In this document: positions 1 through 8,880 of the stretch, piece by piece
Numbering within the stretch: the stretch's first letter is position 1
Layout: the number at the start of each line of letters is the position of its first letter
From: an uncultured bacterium
Lineage (GTDB): Bacteria > Bacteroidota > Bacteroidia > Bacteroidales > CAIWKO01
Reading direction: 5' to 3'
DNA: 41,258 nucleotides
Assembly: GCA_903862465.1 (NCBI GenBank)
Contig: CAIOYH010000112.1
Coordinates: 1 to 41,258 of the forward strand
Notes under the pieces: model-generated
Databases searched by the model: none
What the model was told of the DNA's origin: nothing
Seen by the model: the letters and a program-made list of their open reading frames with translations, nothing else
Position numbers and translations under genes: made by a program

Positions 1-1
1 A

Positions 2-481
2 GCTTTAGAAGGTGATATCAATAGTACAAGTAAGGAAAATCAGAGGATTTTGAATGCTTGTTTGAAGGAGGATCAAAAGGTGTTGAATGTGATTAAGGCT
101 TATGCTAAATCTATAGGTGATAAGGAATTGGCAAAGCAAGCTACGAAGGCTGCTGTGTTGAAAAGTATGGGAATTACACCACAAAGAAAAGCTGTTGTGA
201 AGGTGATTAAGCCCGGGTCGAGTTTGTTGTTATATACAGATTTTATTGGAAAGAATTATTTGCAGTTGACGTTGTTGACTGAGAATGTGACGGTGTTGGT
301 GGGACAGACGCATTTGAAGTTGGGTGTGATTACAGATGGGACGGAATTGCCGTTTAATGAGGTATGGGTTGGACAGAAGAAGATGATGTTGGGCACGGGT
401 AGGTATATTAAGTTGACGAATACGGATAATTTTAAGAAGGCGAAGGTTAGGGTTTTTGTTCAGGAGGTGGATTTGGAGTAG
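2..481 (+). CDS. Hypothetical protein, C-terminal fragment (5' end outside window)
   Basis: Frame is open from base 2 (ALEGDINSTSKENQRILNACL...) through the TAG at 479-481. The ORF-track start at 50 is a TTG inside an open frame, so the gene probably starts upstream of the window. Confidence 0.6.
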   Translation, partial: ALEGDINSTSKENQRILNACLKEDQKVLNVIKAYAKSIGDKELAKQATKAAVLKSMGITPQRKAVVKVIKPGSSLLLYTDFIGKNYLQLTLLTENVTVLVGQTHLKLGVITDGTELPFNEVWVGQKKMMLGTGRYIKLTNTDNFKKAKVRVFVQEVDLE

Positions 482-509
482 GCTGCTTAGTTTAAGGTTT
501 AAACCCCAA

Positions 510-524
510 CCCCTTGAAAAGGGG
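510..524. repeat. Short intergenic hairpin (CCCCTTGAAAAGGGG), possible terminator or repeat
   Basis: CCCCTT (510-515) pairs with AAGGGG (519-524) just downstream of the first gene. Confidence 0.4.
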
Positions 525-600
525 CTATAATAGGTCGGGAATATTTTAATTGAGTAATTCAGTTTTCGTGTAAATTATTATAAAGATTAAAAGACAAGGC

Positions 601-1248
601 ATGAATGTACAATTATTTGATATAAAACATATTTTAATTAAGGTTTTTATTTTTATTGCAGCGATTGGATCAATTTGTGGTGTTCCTTTTATGAGTTGTA
701 AAGAATGTGTGCGACAAAGAGAAAAACAACCGGGACGCGATACCATTAGTTTTAATGTTCCAATTATTGCCATTTGTGACTCAATGAAAATCATGGATGG
801 TTTAATGGACAAGCTTAATCCTGCAAAAAAACAACCACGAATTAAAAGTTGGTTGGTCAAAGATTATGAACCTGAAATTATTGATATTAATGGCAATGAA
901 TTTCAATTAAAAAATCTAAAAGTTCAAGATTTAAATGTTTTTGGAGAATTAAATAATAAAGAAAAGATTCGCTTCTATAATTTGATTCAATTCTTTCTAA
1001 AAAACAATTTGACTTCATGCTTTCCTGAGAAGCTTGGATTGGTTTCAAAATATGAATATTTTTATCATTATAGAAATTATGAAAACATAAATGAGGAAGA
1101 ATATAATAGATTTGTTCTGTTATGTGATACAAATTTTAATTACAATAACGATAGTGTTGAACGTAATTTCAAATGTCTGGACAAAAGAGATGGTTTGGTG
1201 TTATTTAAGGAAAATTATCATCATTATCTAAGTGAACATAGTAATTAA
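601..1248 (+). CDS. Hypothetical protein with N-terminal hydrophobic segment
   Basis: 215-aa ORF with ATG; hydrophobic N-terminus (HILIKVFIFIAAIGSICGVPF). Opposite-strand ORFs are shorter with unlikely composition. Confidence 0.6.
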   Translation: MNVQLFDIKHILIKVFIFIAAIGSICGVPFMSCKECVRQREKQPGRDTISFNVPIIAICDSMKIMDGLMDKLNPAKKQPRIKSWLVKDYEPEIIDINGNEFQLKNLKVQDLNVFGELNNKEKIRFYNLIQFFLKNNLTSCFPEKLGLVSKYEYFYHYRNYENINEEEYNRFVLLCDTNFNYNNDSVERNFKCLDKRDGLVLFKENYHHYLSEHSN

Positions 1249-1313
1249 TATATTTATTACATTGATGATTGTAGCACAGCTTGGAACAGTACTACGATTT
1301 AGCAATTGTGATT

Positions 1314-1332
1314 GGGCGAATGCAATTCGCCC
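1314..1332. repeat. Intergenic palindrome GGGCGAAT-GCA-ATTCGCCC
   Basis: 8-bp perfect stem with 3-nt loop. Confidence 0.6.
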
Positions 1333-1375
1333 CTACAAAGCGTGGGAATGATGGGTGGGGTGAAAGGAAATGTTG

Positions 1376-1531
1376 ATTAAGAGACCAAGGGATAGATACG
1401 GGGCACGCGCGCAAGGGATTGGAACGGAAAGCCCACAGGGGCGTTATTCAGCCCCGAGGACTTGGAGAGGAAAGCCCGACCCCCCGATTTTCTCGGGGGG
1501 ATGCGCCATAATTAGTTGCGAGTTTAGAGTT
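1376..1531. repeat. Structured intergenic element, copy 1 (candidate ncRNA or repeat)
   Basis: Near-identical to 2713-2870: attaagagaccaagggatagatacggggcacgcgcgcaagggattg...aaagcccgaccccccgattttctcggggggatgcgccataattagttgcgagtttagagtt. Hairpins GGGGC(1438-1442)/GCCCC(1451-1455) and CCCCCCGA(1480-1487)/TCGGGGGG(1493-1500). Confidence 0.75.
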
Positions 1532-1590
1532 TGTAGTTCGGTGTTCCTAGTTCAGAGTTTGTAGTTCGGAGTTCGTAATTCGGAGTTTGG
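1521..1590. repeat. AGTTNNN heptanucleotide tandem array (about 10 heptads)
   Basis: agtttag agtttgt agttcgg tgttcct agttcag agtttgt agttcgg agttcgt aattcgg agtttgg. Confidence 0.75.
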
Positions 1591-1627
1591 GCAACAGAGT
1601 TCTGTTGAGTTATAAATTTTATTATTT

Positions 1628-2296
1628 ATGAAAAGAATATTTTTTCTTTCTATTGTATTAGCTTCTTGTATTCTTTTGTTTGGATGTAAAAAGAAAAAAG
1701 AAGAACCTGTTTATGTGACGGATCAAGATGGAAATGTTTATCCAACAGTGGTTATAGGAAATCAGGTTTGGATGACTAAAAATCTTAATACTACGAAATA
1801 TCGTAATGGAGATCTAATACCAAGAGTTATAGATGATGTGGGTTGGGATACATTGCATACCGGTGCGTATTGTAATTATGATTTATATATAGAAACATAC
1901 GGTCGTTTGTATAATTGGTATGCAGTGAATGATAGCAGGGGAATTGCTCCATTGGGTTGGCATGTAGCTTCGTGGGATGAATGGAATGTGTTGGTTAATT
2001 ATATGGGAGGAGCAGATGTAGCTGGCGTGAAGCTTAAAGAAGCCGGTAGCGAACATTGGGCAACATATAATAACAGTGCAACGAATGAAAGTGGATTTAC
2101 AGCATTACCTGGTGGCTTTAGAACTATGGGAGGTCCATTTGAGTATATAAGCGATGCTGGAATTTGGTGGTGTTCAACTGAAGAGAATGAACAAGGAGCA
2201 AAGGCTGTATCAATGTGGTATAATCAAGGTGGAGTACGTTTATATTCAGGAGGGAAAAAAGAATGGGGATATTCAGTTCGATGTGTAAAGGATTAG
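1628..2296 (+). CDS. FISUMP-domain lipoprotein
   Basis: Lipobox-like signal (SCILLFGCKKKKEE); FISUMP-type text 'VTDQDGNVYPTVVIGNQVWMTKNLNTTKYRNG...RLYNWYAV...GWHVASWDEWNVL...GFTALPGGFR...YSVRCVKD'. Confidence 0.85.
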   Translation: MKRIFFLSIVLASCILLFGCKKKKEEPVYVTDQDGNVYPTVVIGNQVWMTKNLNTTKYRNGDLIPRVIDDVGWDTLHTGAYCNYDLYIETYGRLYNWYAVNDSRGIAPLGWHVASWDEWNVLVNYMGGADVAGVKLKEAGSEHWATYNNSATNESGFTALPGGFRTMGGPFEYISDAGIWWCSTEENEQGAKAVSMWYNQGGVRLYSGGKKEWGYSVRCVKD

Positions 2297-2374
2297 GAGA
2301 GAAGGTAGATTTTTTTTGGTTCAATATATTTCGCCCCTAAAGGGGCTTTGGGGGTAGAGAGGGTTGTATTTTTA

Positions 2375-2422
2375 CCCCGACATGAATGTCGGGGCTACCG
2401 ATATTAAGCCCTTACAGGGCTT
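2375..2422. repeat. Two adjacent palindromes: CCCCGACAT-GA-ATGTCGGGG and AAGCCCT-TAC-AGGGCTT
   Basis: Perfect stems at 2375-2383/2386-2394 and 2406-2412/2416-2422. Confidence 0.6.
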
Positions 2423-2551
2423 TGAAGAAGGTTGGAAGGTTTGGGGTGACGTGTGTATGTCCATTTGTATTAAGGTTGAAAACTTGAAGAAGGTTTTTTT
2501 TTGTTTTGGGTTGGTGTTGATGAAGGATGGGAGTAGATGGCAAATTGTTAT

Positions 2552-2679
2552 GGGCTAAAGCCTTTACTGTGTAGGTAGTAGGTGACCCCGCCCTGAAGGG
2601 CAGGGTAATTCATTAGGTTGCATTACCCTGTGCTTTAGTACGGGGGAGAATACGGTAAAAATGCGTTTGGCTTTAGCCC
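2552..2679. repeat. Nested inverted repeat, MITE-like or structured element
   Basis: Outer stem GGGCTAAAGCC (2552-2562)/GGCTTTAGCCC (2669-2679); inner stem CAGGGTAAT (2601-2609)/ATTACCCTG (2632-2640). Confidence 0.6.
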
Positions 2680-2712
2680 CCAATATAAATATGGAGACAA
2701 TAGTTTTACGGT

Positions 2713-2870
2713 ATTAAGAGACCAAGGGATAGATACGGGGCACGCGCGCAAGGGATTGTAGTGGATAGCCCACAGCGCCGCTTCTTCGCGGCGCGAGGAC
2801 TAGGAACGGAAAGCCCGACCCCCCGATTTTCTCGGGGGGATGCGCCATAATTAGTTGCGAGTTTAGAGTT
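2713..2870. repeat. Structured intergenic element, copy 2 (candidate ncRNA or repeat)
   Basis: Second copy of 1376-1531; its variable hairpin is GCGCCGC (2775-2781)/GCGGCGC (2788-2794). Confidence 0.75.
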
Positions 2871-2978
2871 CAGAGTTCCTAGTTCGGAGTTCCTAGTTCA
2901 GAGTTCCTAGTTCAGAGTTTGTAGTTCGGAGTTCCTAGTTCAGAGTTTGTAGTTCGGAGTTCCTAGTTCGGAGTTATT
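2860..2978. repeat. AGTTNNN heptanucleotide tandem array (17 heptads)
   Basis: From 2867: 8 consecutive 14-mers agttcRgagttcct / agttcRgagtttgt, each made of two AGTTNNN heptads; preceded by agtttag. Confidence 0.8.
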
Positions 2979-3057
2979 GATTTGTTGATTGGTTAATTAA
3001 GGTTATTAGGAGTTGAGCAATTAACTTATTCAACAAATTAAGCATTCAACTCCCCCC

Positions 3058-4362
3058 CTATTCCAACCATTTCTTAATTCTCCCAATGACTTCTTCTTTC
3101 ATAGCGGCAGGCAAGGATGCGATGCGGCTACGGTGGCTACCTTCGGGGCAAACGGCTTTATAGAGATTGGTTTTATGGTCGAAATTGACAGCCGCAGCCG
3201 ACCAAGGGTCGTATTCGCCATAAATAAAAATCATTTGAGGATCGTTGTCGCGCAGGAATTTGGCACAGCGTTGCGAAATGGTGCTATCGAAAGTCACGCG
3301 ATAATCTTTGGGCATAAATATTTTGTCGAGATAGCCCTTGGCAGTGGTAATCTTCAGGTATTTTGCGAAGGGGCGAGTGTCGTAGCCGTAGTAGCCTAAT
3401 TCGTGGGCGGCTTGCACAAAAAATGCTTTCGTGGATTCCATCTCTTCCAAGGCAAAATAATCGGGTGAGCAAACTCGTATCAAATAGTTGAACATATCCA
3501 AATCACTCGCCTTCTTGGCAGGAATGGAAGCGGGTTTCCATCCCCATTGCCAAAAGGAAAAAGAAAATTCCAATACACAATAGTCATAGATTTCGTCTAA
3601 AGGCAGATTGAAAGTATAATGCTTATCGTCACAAAACGACTTGAACATCGGCATCAGTTTCGCTCTGCGTTTCAGTATCTGAAGCTGAAACTCTTGCACC
3701 TTGGCGCGGTCTTTGGCATTGCCAACCTGATTGGCTATAAAAGGCTCATGACGCCCGTCTTCGACGCCGAAACTCAAAGGCGCCACATAACACACAGAGA
3801 TATCCACGTCATTAGGATACAGCGTGCGATAAATCAAAGCCGTTTCGCCACCCTTGCTGATGCCGGTAGCTATCCATTTGTGCGTGTAAATCGTCTTAAA
3901 CAGCTCCGTAACGTGATGATGATCGGCAGCAGCATTCGTGGTGGTGAGATATTTCCAATTGAGTTCTTTGGGTGTGGAGGTGCCAAAATAGCGATGTTCC
4001 ACAAAAATCTGATTGGTATGAAACAAGCTTGCCACTTCTTCGATATAGCTTTCGCGCTCGGCATAATCGCCCGTATAGCCTTCCGTTACGATTACCGTAG
4101 CGGCATCATACGAAAAATGAGACACATAAACACGTTGCGCAAACCATCCCGCAGTGGTGTCATTCGCATCCAACCATTGTTTGAGCTCTACGAGATATTT
4201 CTCTTTGAAATTGGTAGTGAATTTGAGCGGTTTCACATCAATAACTCCGCGCAAGGACTTAATTTGTTTGTATAATTGTGTTTCTTGTGCCGTGGCAGAA
4301 GTCATTGCGAGGCAAACAAGCAACAACATAACAATCCGAATTTTCAGTGTTTTTCTGATCAT
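3058..4362 (-). CDS. S37-family (PS-10-like) secreted serine peptidase
   Basis: Signal peptide; nucleophile-elbow text 'WIATGISKGGETALIYRTLYPNDVDISVCYVAPLSFGVEDGRH' and 'FIYGEYDPWSAAAV...PEGSHRSRI' match the S37 alpha/beta-hydrolase pattern. Confidence 0.8.
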   Translation of the reverse strand: MIRKTLKIRIVMLLLVCLAMTSATAQETQLYKQIKSLRGVIDVKPLKFTTNFKEKYLVELKQWLDANDTTAGWFAQRVYVSHFSYDAATVIVTEGYTGDYAERESYIEEVASLFHTNQIFVEHRYFGTSTPKELNWKYLTTTNAAADHHHVTELFKTIYTHKWIATGISKGGETALIYRTLYPNDVDISVCYVAPLSFGVEDGRHEPFIANQVGNAKDRAKVQEFQLQILKRRAKLMPMFKSFCDDKHYTFNLPLDEIYDYCVLEFSFSFWQWGWKPASIPAKKASDLDMFNYLIRVCSPDYFALEEMESTKAFFVQAAHELGYYGYDTRPFAKYLKITTAKGYLDKIFMPKDYRVTFDSTISQRCAKFLRDNDPQMIFIYGEYDPWSAAAVNFDHKTNLYKAVCPEGSHRSRIASLPAAMKEEVIGRIKKWLE

Positions 4363-4398
4363 AATAAAAGGGATAAATAAAGTAAAATTAAAGAAAGA

Positions 4399-6354
4399 TT
4401 ACACCTGCGGTTTTTCTATCCTAGTCAAATCAAATTTGGGATTCTTTGGAAAGGCAAGCGGCACAGTTTCAACAATCACATTGCTAGTGTCCATGCCATA
4501 AGCACGCACCTCGCCAATACCTAGGCGTTTCAAATAGGAATATATATCCATGATAAACTGTTCGTATGGAGGAAAATCGAAGTCGAAATTTTGAATCCTA
4601 TCAATAATAATGAAACGGAAATCACCCATGATACGATGTTTGCGCAAGGAGGGATATTTTGATGTTAAATCCAATTCATCATTCTTAATCAATTCATCAA
4701 TAACTTGTTTAAAGAACAAATTGATACGCGGCTGTATCCTGAATCCCAATTTGAAATCTACCTTTATCAAGACATCAGGAATCACAGTGGTGACCTTAAA
4801 TTCTTTGGTGTTGGGCTCATCCATAATATCAATATGCACCAACCAATACATATCAGCCCGCTTGGGTTGTTTGTTGATGATGGAATAAATAATTTTAGAC
4901 TCCACTTCCGTCACGCGATTTGCACGGGTAAGATACACCAAATTGGTAGCATATTTGGGGATAGTTTGGTCGTTTTTCAAATCTTTGAGTATCTCAGTAT
5001 AAGGCGAAACACGAATAAATTCAATAAAACGATTCTTGATGGCGCGTCCTTTTTGCCATACATACATGATAAAAAATAATATGCCTGCAATCAGAATTGT
5101 GACCCAACCACCGTGTGAGAATTTATTTAGATTGGCGAATAAAAATGAACCTTCGATGGCAAGATAAAGTAATACGAAGGGAACGATAAGATATAAAGGC
5201 AGCTTTCGATAGAAGAAATAATAGCCCAATAGTATGGTGGTCATCAACATCGTTATGGTGATGGAAAGTCCATAAGCCGCCTCCATTTTCGACGATTCTT
5301 GAAAGAATAATATCACCAAGATACACGAAATCCACAAGAATCTATTGATGCTCGGAATATAAAGTTGTCCTTTGATTTGTGTGGGATAAATGATGCGCGA
5401 TTTGGGCCAAAAGTTCAACAATATGGCTTCATTAATAATAGAAAATGAGCCGCTGATCAAAGCCTGACTAGCAATGACAGCCGCAGTGGTGGATATGGCT
5501 ATACCAAACACCAAAAACCATTCGGGCATGATGCCATAAAATGGATTCACTTCATGAATATTCAAATTGGGATGAGAAAGCAACCATGCGCCTTGTCCTA
5601 AATAATTTAAAATGAGGGTAACTTTCACATACATCCATGTAGCACGTATGTTTTTAATACCGCAGTGTCCAATATCTGAATACAAAGCTTCAGCACCTGT
5701 GGTACATAAGAATACGGCGCCCAACAACAAGAAACCTCCGGGATAGGTGGCTAATAATTTGTAGGCATAATAAGGGTTGAATGCATGTAATATTTGGGGA
5801 TAATGTGTCATTTGCGAAAATCCTAATACGCCCAACATAGCAAACCATAAAAACATGATAGGTCCGAAAGATTTTCCGATAAATCCTGTTCCAAATTGTT
5901 GAATAAGAAAAATCACACAAATAATAGCAATAACAATGGGGATAATAGGCACATTCGAATTAATCATATTCAACCCTTCAATAGCAGAAACCACCGTAAT
6001 GGCAGGCGTGATGATACCGTCGGCTAAAAGCGTGGCACCTCCGATGATAGCAAACACAAAAACCCATTTCGCTTTCTTCCGAATCAAAGCATAAAGAGCG
6101 AAAATGCCTCCTTCTCCTTTGTTATCCGCTCGAATGGTAACCATAACATATTTAACGGTAGTTTGAAGTGTCAATGTCCATATAATACAAGAAATACCTC
6201 CCAATATCAATAAGGGTGATATGCCCTGCGAATTCGATACTATGGCACGCAATACATAAAGCGGCGACGTTCCTATATCACCATAGACAATACCTAAAGT
6301 AATGATGAAACCGGCGACAGATATATTTGATAAACTATGTTTGTGATTTTTCAT
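4399..6354 (-). CDS. kup: KUP/HAK/KT family potassium transporter
   Basis: GIVYGDIGTSPLYVLRAI, KGEGGIFALYALIRKK, TTGAEALYSDIGHCG, multiple TM helices. Confidence 0.93.
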   Translation of the reverse strand: MKNHKHSLSNISVAGFIITLGIVYGDIGTSPLYVLRAIVSNSQGISPLLILGGISCIIWTLTLQTTVKYVMVTIRADNKGEGGIFALYALIRKKAKWVFVFAIIGGATLLADGIITPAITVVSAIEGLNMINSNVPIIPIVIAIICVIFLIQQFGTGFIGKSFGPIMFLWFAMLGVLGFSQMTHYPQILHAFNPYYAYKLLATYPGGFLLLGAVFLCTTGAEALYSDIGHCGIKNIRATWMYVKVTLILNYLGQGAWLLSHPNLNIHEVNPFYGIMPEWFLVFGIAISTTAAVIASQALISGSFSIINEAILLNFWPKSRIIYPTQIKGQLYIPSINRFLWISCILVILFFQESSKMEAAYGLSITITMLMTTILLGYYFFYRKLPLYLIVPFVLLYLAIEGSFLFANLNKFSHGGWVTILIAGILFFIMYVWQKGRAIKNRFIEFIRVSPYTEILKDLKNDQTIPKYATNLVYLTRANRVTEVESKIIYSIINKQPKRADMYWLVHIDIMDEPNTKEFKVTTVIPDVLIKVDFKLGFRIQPRINLFFKQVIDELIKNDELDLTSKYPSLRKHRIMGDFRFIIIDRIQNFDFDFPPYEQFIMDIYSYLKRLGIGEVRAYGMDTSNVIVETVPLAFPKNPKFDLTRIEKPQV

Positions 6355-6444
6355 GTTTAAAAAAGAATCGGCAAAAGTAAAACATTTTGTCCGATACTGA
6401 TTATTTAATCGTAAATATTTTTCAACATTTTATAACCACCCTGA

Positions 6445-7515
6445 CTATTGAATAATTCCATTATAAATAGCACCCCCGCAATTATCAGCAATAGCGCCGG
6501 TAACACTCTTTAAGCAATTGTTTTCAAGTCTATCTCGCAGTACACCTAAAAAGGCAAATATCAAGGCTTCTTTATAATTAATGATGTCAGGAGCGGGGAT
6601 TTCAATTATGGAATTGCAATGTGATTTTATTTGTTCAACCAAAAATGTATTGAAAACTCCCCCGCCTGTTATAAGCACCTTTTTACCTGCTGATTTATTG
6701 ATATCAAGCGCGATTTGAAACCCTATATGCTCGGTCAATGTTCGCAAGATATCTTCAATGTTCAGATTGTACCTAATAATATAAGGTAAGAATTCCGTAT
6801 CGAGCCATTCCTTTCCTAAAGACTTGGGAGGGTTTTGATGATAATATGATATAGTATCGAGTGACGCCATTAACTGTTCTGAACGCTTTCCATGTCTTGC
6901 AATTTCTCCATTCTTATCAAATTTATAATTTAGCGCGTTGGCAAAATGATTTAGAACAATATTCGCAGGGCAAACATCATAAGCACTTCTATTATTATTT
7001 ATAGTGTATGAGATATTTGCAAAACCACCAATATTCACACACGCATCATACGCTGCAAAAAGCTCCCTATCTCCAATAGGAACAAGCGGTGCGCCTTGTC
7101 CATTAAAGGCAACATCAAGTGTCCTGAAGTCGCAAATAACTTTAGTTTGAGTTTCTGCAGCAATAGAAGCCCCATTGCCAATCTGCACTGTGATTACTTT
7201 TTCAGGTTGATGAAAAATAGTGTGCCCATGACTACTGACAAAATCAGGCTTAATATTCGTATCGAGTATAAATTTCTTTACAGATTCACCAATGAATTTT
7301 CCATATTCAATATTTAATAATGAGAATTCAATAGCAGAAAGATTGGCTGCATTGGATAAATGATTTATCCAACTTTCAGTATAAGGAATGGTAGTGGCGT
7401 GGATAATCTCAAAGTTCCAATAAAACGCATCTTTAGTAAAAACACAATATGCCATATCCAAACCATCGAGAGAAGTCCCCGACATAACCCCAACAACATG
7501 ATAACAAGCTTTCAT
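6445..7515 (-). CDS. anmK: Anhydro-N-acetylmuramic acid kinase
   Basis: VMSGTSLDGLDMAYC, SHGHTIFHQP, VCDFR-like ICDFRTLDVAFNGQGAPLVPIGD, NIGGFANIS, ITGGGVFN. Confidence 0.93.
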   Translation of the reverse strand: MKACYHVVGVMSGTSLDGLDMAYCVFTKDAFYWNFEIIHATTIPYTESWINHLSNAANLSAIEFSLLNIEYGKFIGESVKKFILDTNIKPDFVSSHGHTIFHQPEKVITVQIGNGASIAAETQTKVICDFRTLDVAFNGQGAPLVPIGDRELFAAYDACVNIGGFANISYTINNNRSAYDVCPANIVLNHFANALNYKFDKNGEIARHGKRSEQLMASLDTISYYHQNPPKSLGKEWLDTEFLPYIIRYNLNIEDILRTLTEHIGFQIALDINKSAGKKVLITGGGVFNTFLVEQIKSHCNSIIEIPAPDIINYKEALIFAFLGVLRDRLENNCLKSVTGAIADNCGGAIYNGIIQ

Positions 7516-7518
7516 TGA

Positions 7519-8802
7519 TTAAAGAGCTTCCAACACCTGCTCCATTTTGATGCCCCGTGAACCTTTTACCAAGATTAATGCATGCTTTTGAGGTTCTGTT
7601 TCCAAATGGCTCCTCAAATCATTCGAAGTTTGAAACGTCAAGAAATCTGTATGCTTATTAATTTTTGAAAATATATTCCCTACAAGGAAAACTTTTTGAT
7701 AATTGGATTCTACTAGGAACTCTATGATCTTTTCATGCTCCATATCTTTATAATCACCTAATTCAAGCATGTCGCCAAGCATCACAATTTTGTTTACAGA
7801 CTTCATCAAATTGAAATTCTCCAAGGCAGCCATCATGCTTGTTGGGTTTGCATTATAGGCATCTAAAATGATAGTATTGCCTTTTTTTTCAACAAATTGC
7901 GAACGGGAGTTTTTAGCTACATAATTCTCTATAGCTTCTTTAATCAGTGATGTTTCTACATCAAAATATTCTCCAATAGCAATAGCACTCAATAGGTTTT
8001 CGAAATTATATTTGCCAATAAGTTTTGATTCGATGATAGTTTTTTTGTTTTCCCAATACAATTTAACATAAGGGTTGGCAACAATAAATGTTACATGTAT
8101 ATTGGAATTTTGATTCGTACCATATGTGAATTGTTCTAGGTTGGCTGCCTGAGTTTTTAGTATAGGGTTATTATTATTCATAAAAACCATACCCTGATGT
8201 TGTTCAAGATATTTGTAGAGCTCAGATTTAGCTTCTATCACATTCTCAAATGAACCGAATCCTTCTAAATGGGCTTTGCCAATATTTGTGATTAATCCAA
8301 AATTAGGTTGAGAAATTTTACACAATGATTCAATTTCTCCAATATGATTTGCTCCCATTTCAATGATAGCGATTTCAGTATCGGAATTAATTTGTAGCAC
8401 AGATAGGGGTACACCTATATGATTATTGAAATTTCCATGCGTTGCAAACACTTTATACTTTTTCGATAGAACTTCTAAAACCAACTCTTTTGTTGTGGTT
8501 TTTCCATTACTGCCCGTAATTCCAATAACCGGAACCTTAACATGATTCCGATGAATAGTGGCTAAGTCTTGTAATGTTTTTAATACATCATCCACAAGAA
8601 TAATTCGATTATCTTCTGTGGCTTGTTTCTCATCAACAATTACAAAAGAGGCGCCATTCTCAAGAGCTTGTAAGGCAAATATGTTTCCGTTAAAGCTATC
8701 GCCCTTTAAACAAAAAAATAAAGAATCCTTTTGAATATTACGAGTATCAGTACAAATAACAGGATGCTGTAAAAAAATTTGGTATAGTTCGCCTATTTTC
8801 AT
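7519..8802 (-). CDS. murF: UDP-N-acetylmuramoyl-tripeptide--D-alanyl-D-alanine ligase
   Basis: Mur ligase motifs: ITGSNGKTTTKE, EMGANHIGEIE, ITNIGKAHLEGFGS, DAYNANPTSM, LGDMLELGD. Confidence 0.93.
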   Translation of the reverse strand: MKIGELYQIFLQHPVICTDTRNIQKDSLFFCLKGDSFNGNIFALQALENGASFVIVDEKQATEDNRIILVDDVLKTLQDLATIHRNHVKVPVIGITGSNGKTTTKELVLEVLSKKYKVFATHGNFNNHIGVPLSVLQINSDTEIAIIEMGANHIGEIESLCKISQPNFGLITNIGKAHLEGFGSFENVIEAKSELYKYLEQHQGMVFMNNNNPILKTQAANLEQFTYGTNQNSNIHVTFIVANPYVKLYWENKKTIIESKLIGKYNFENLLSAIAIGEYFDVETSLIKEAIENYVAKNSRSQFVEKKGNTIILDAYNANPTSMMAALENFNLMKSVNKIVMLGDMLELGDYKDMEHEKIIEFLVESNYQKVFLVGNIFSKINKHTDFLTFQTSNDLRSHLETEPQKHALILVKGSRGIKMEQVLEAL

Positions 8803-8880
8803 TGGGAGGAATAAAAGATTAAAATAAGTAAAAACCCCACTTACATAGTAAATGGGGTTCTTGAAAATAGAAAGTAAAAC

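Noticed and set aside
1370-1564. 64-aa + ORF (MLIKRPRDRYGARAQGIG...)
   Set aside because: Lies entirely over the structured repeat element and heptad array; composition reflects the repeat, not a gene.
3619-4275. 218-aa + strand ORF antisense to the S37 peptidase
   Set aside because: Shadow ORF of a well-supported gene.
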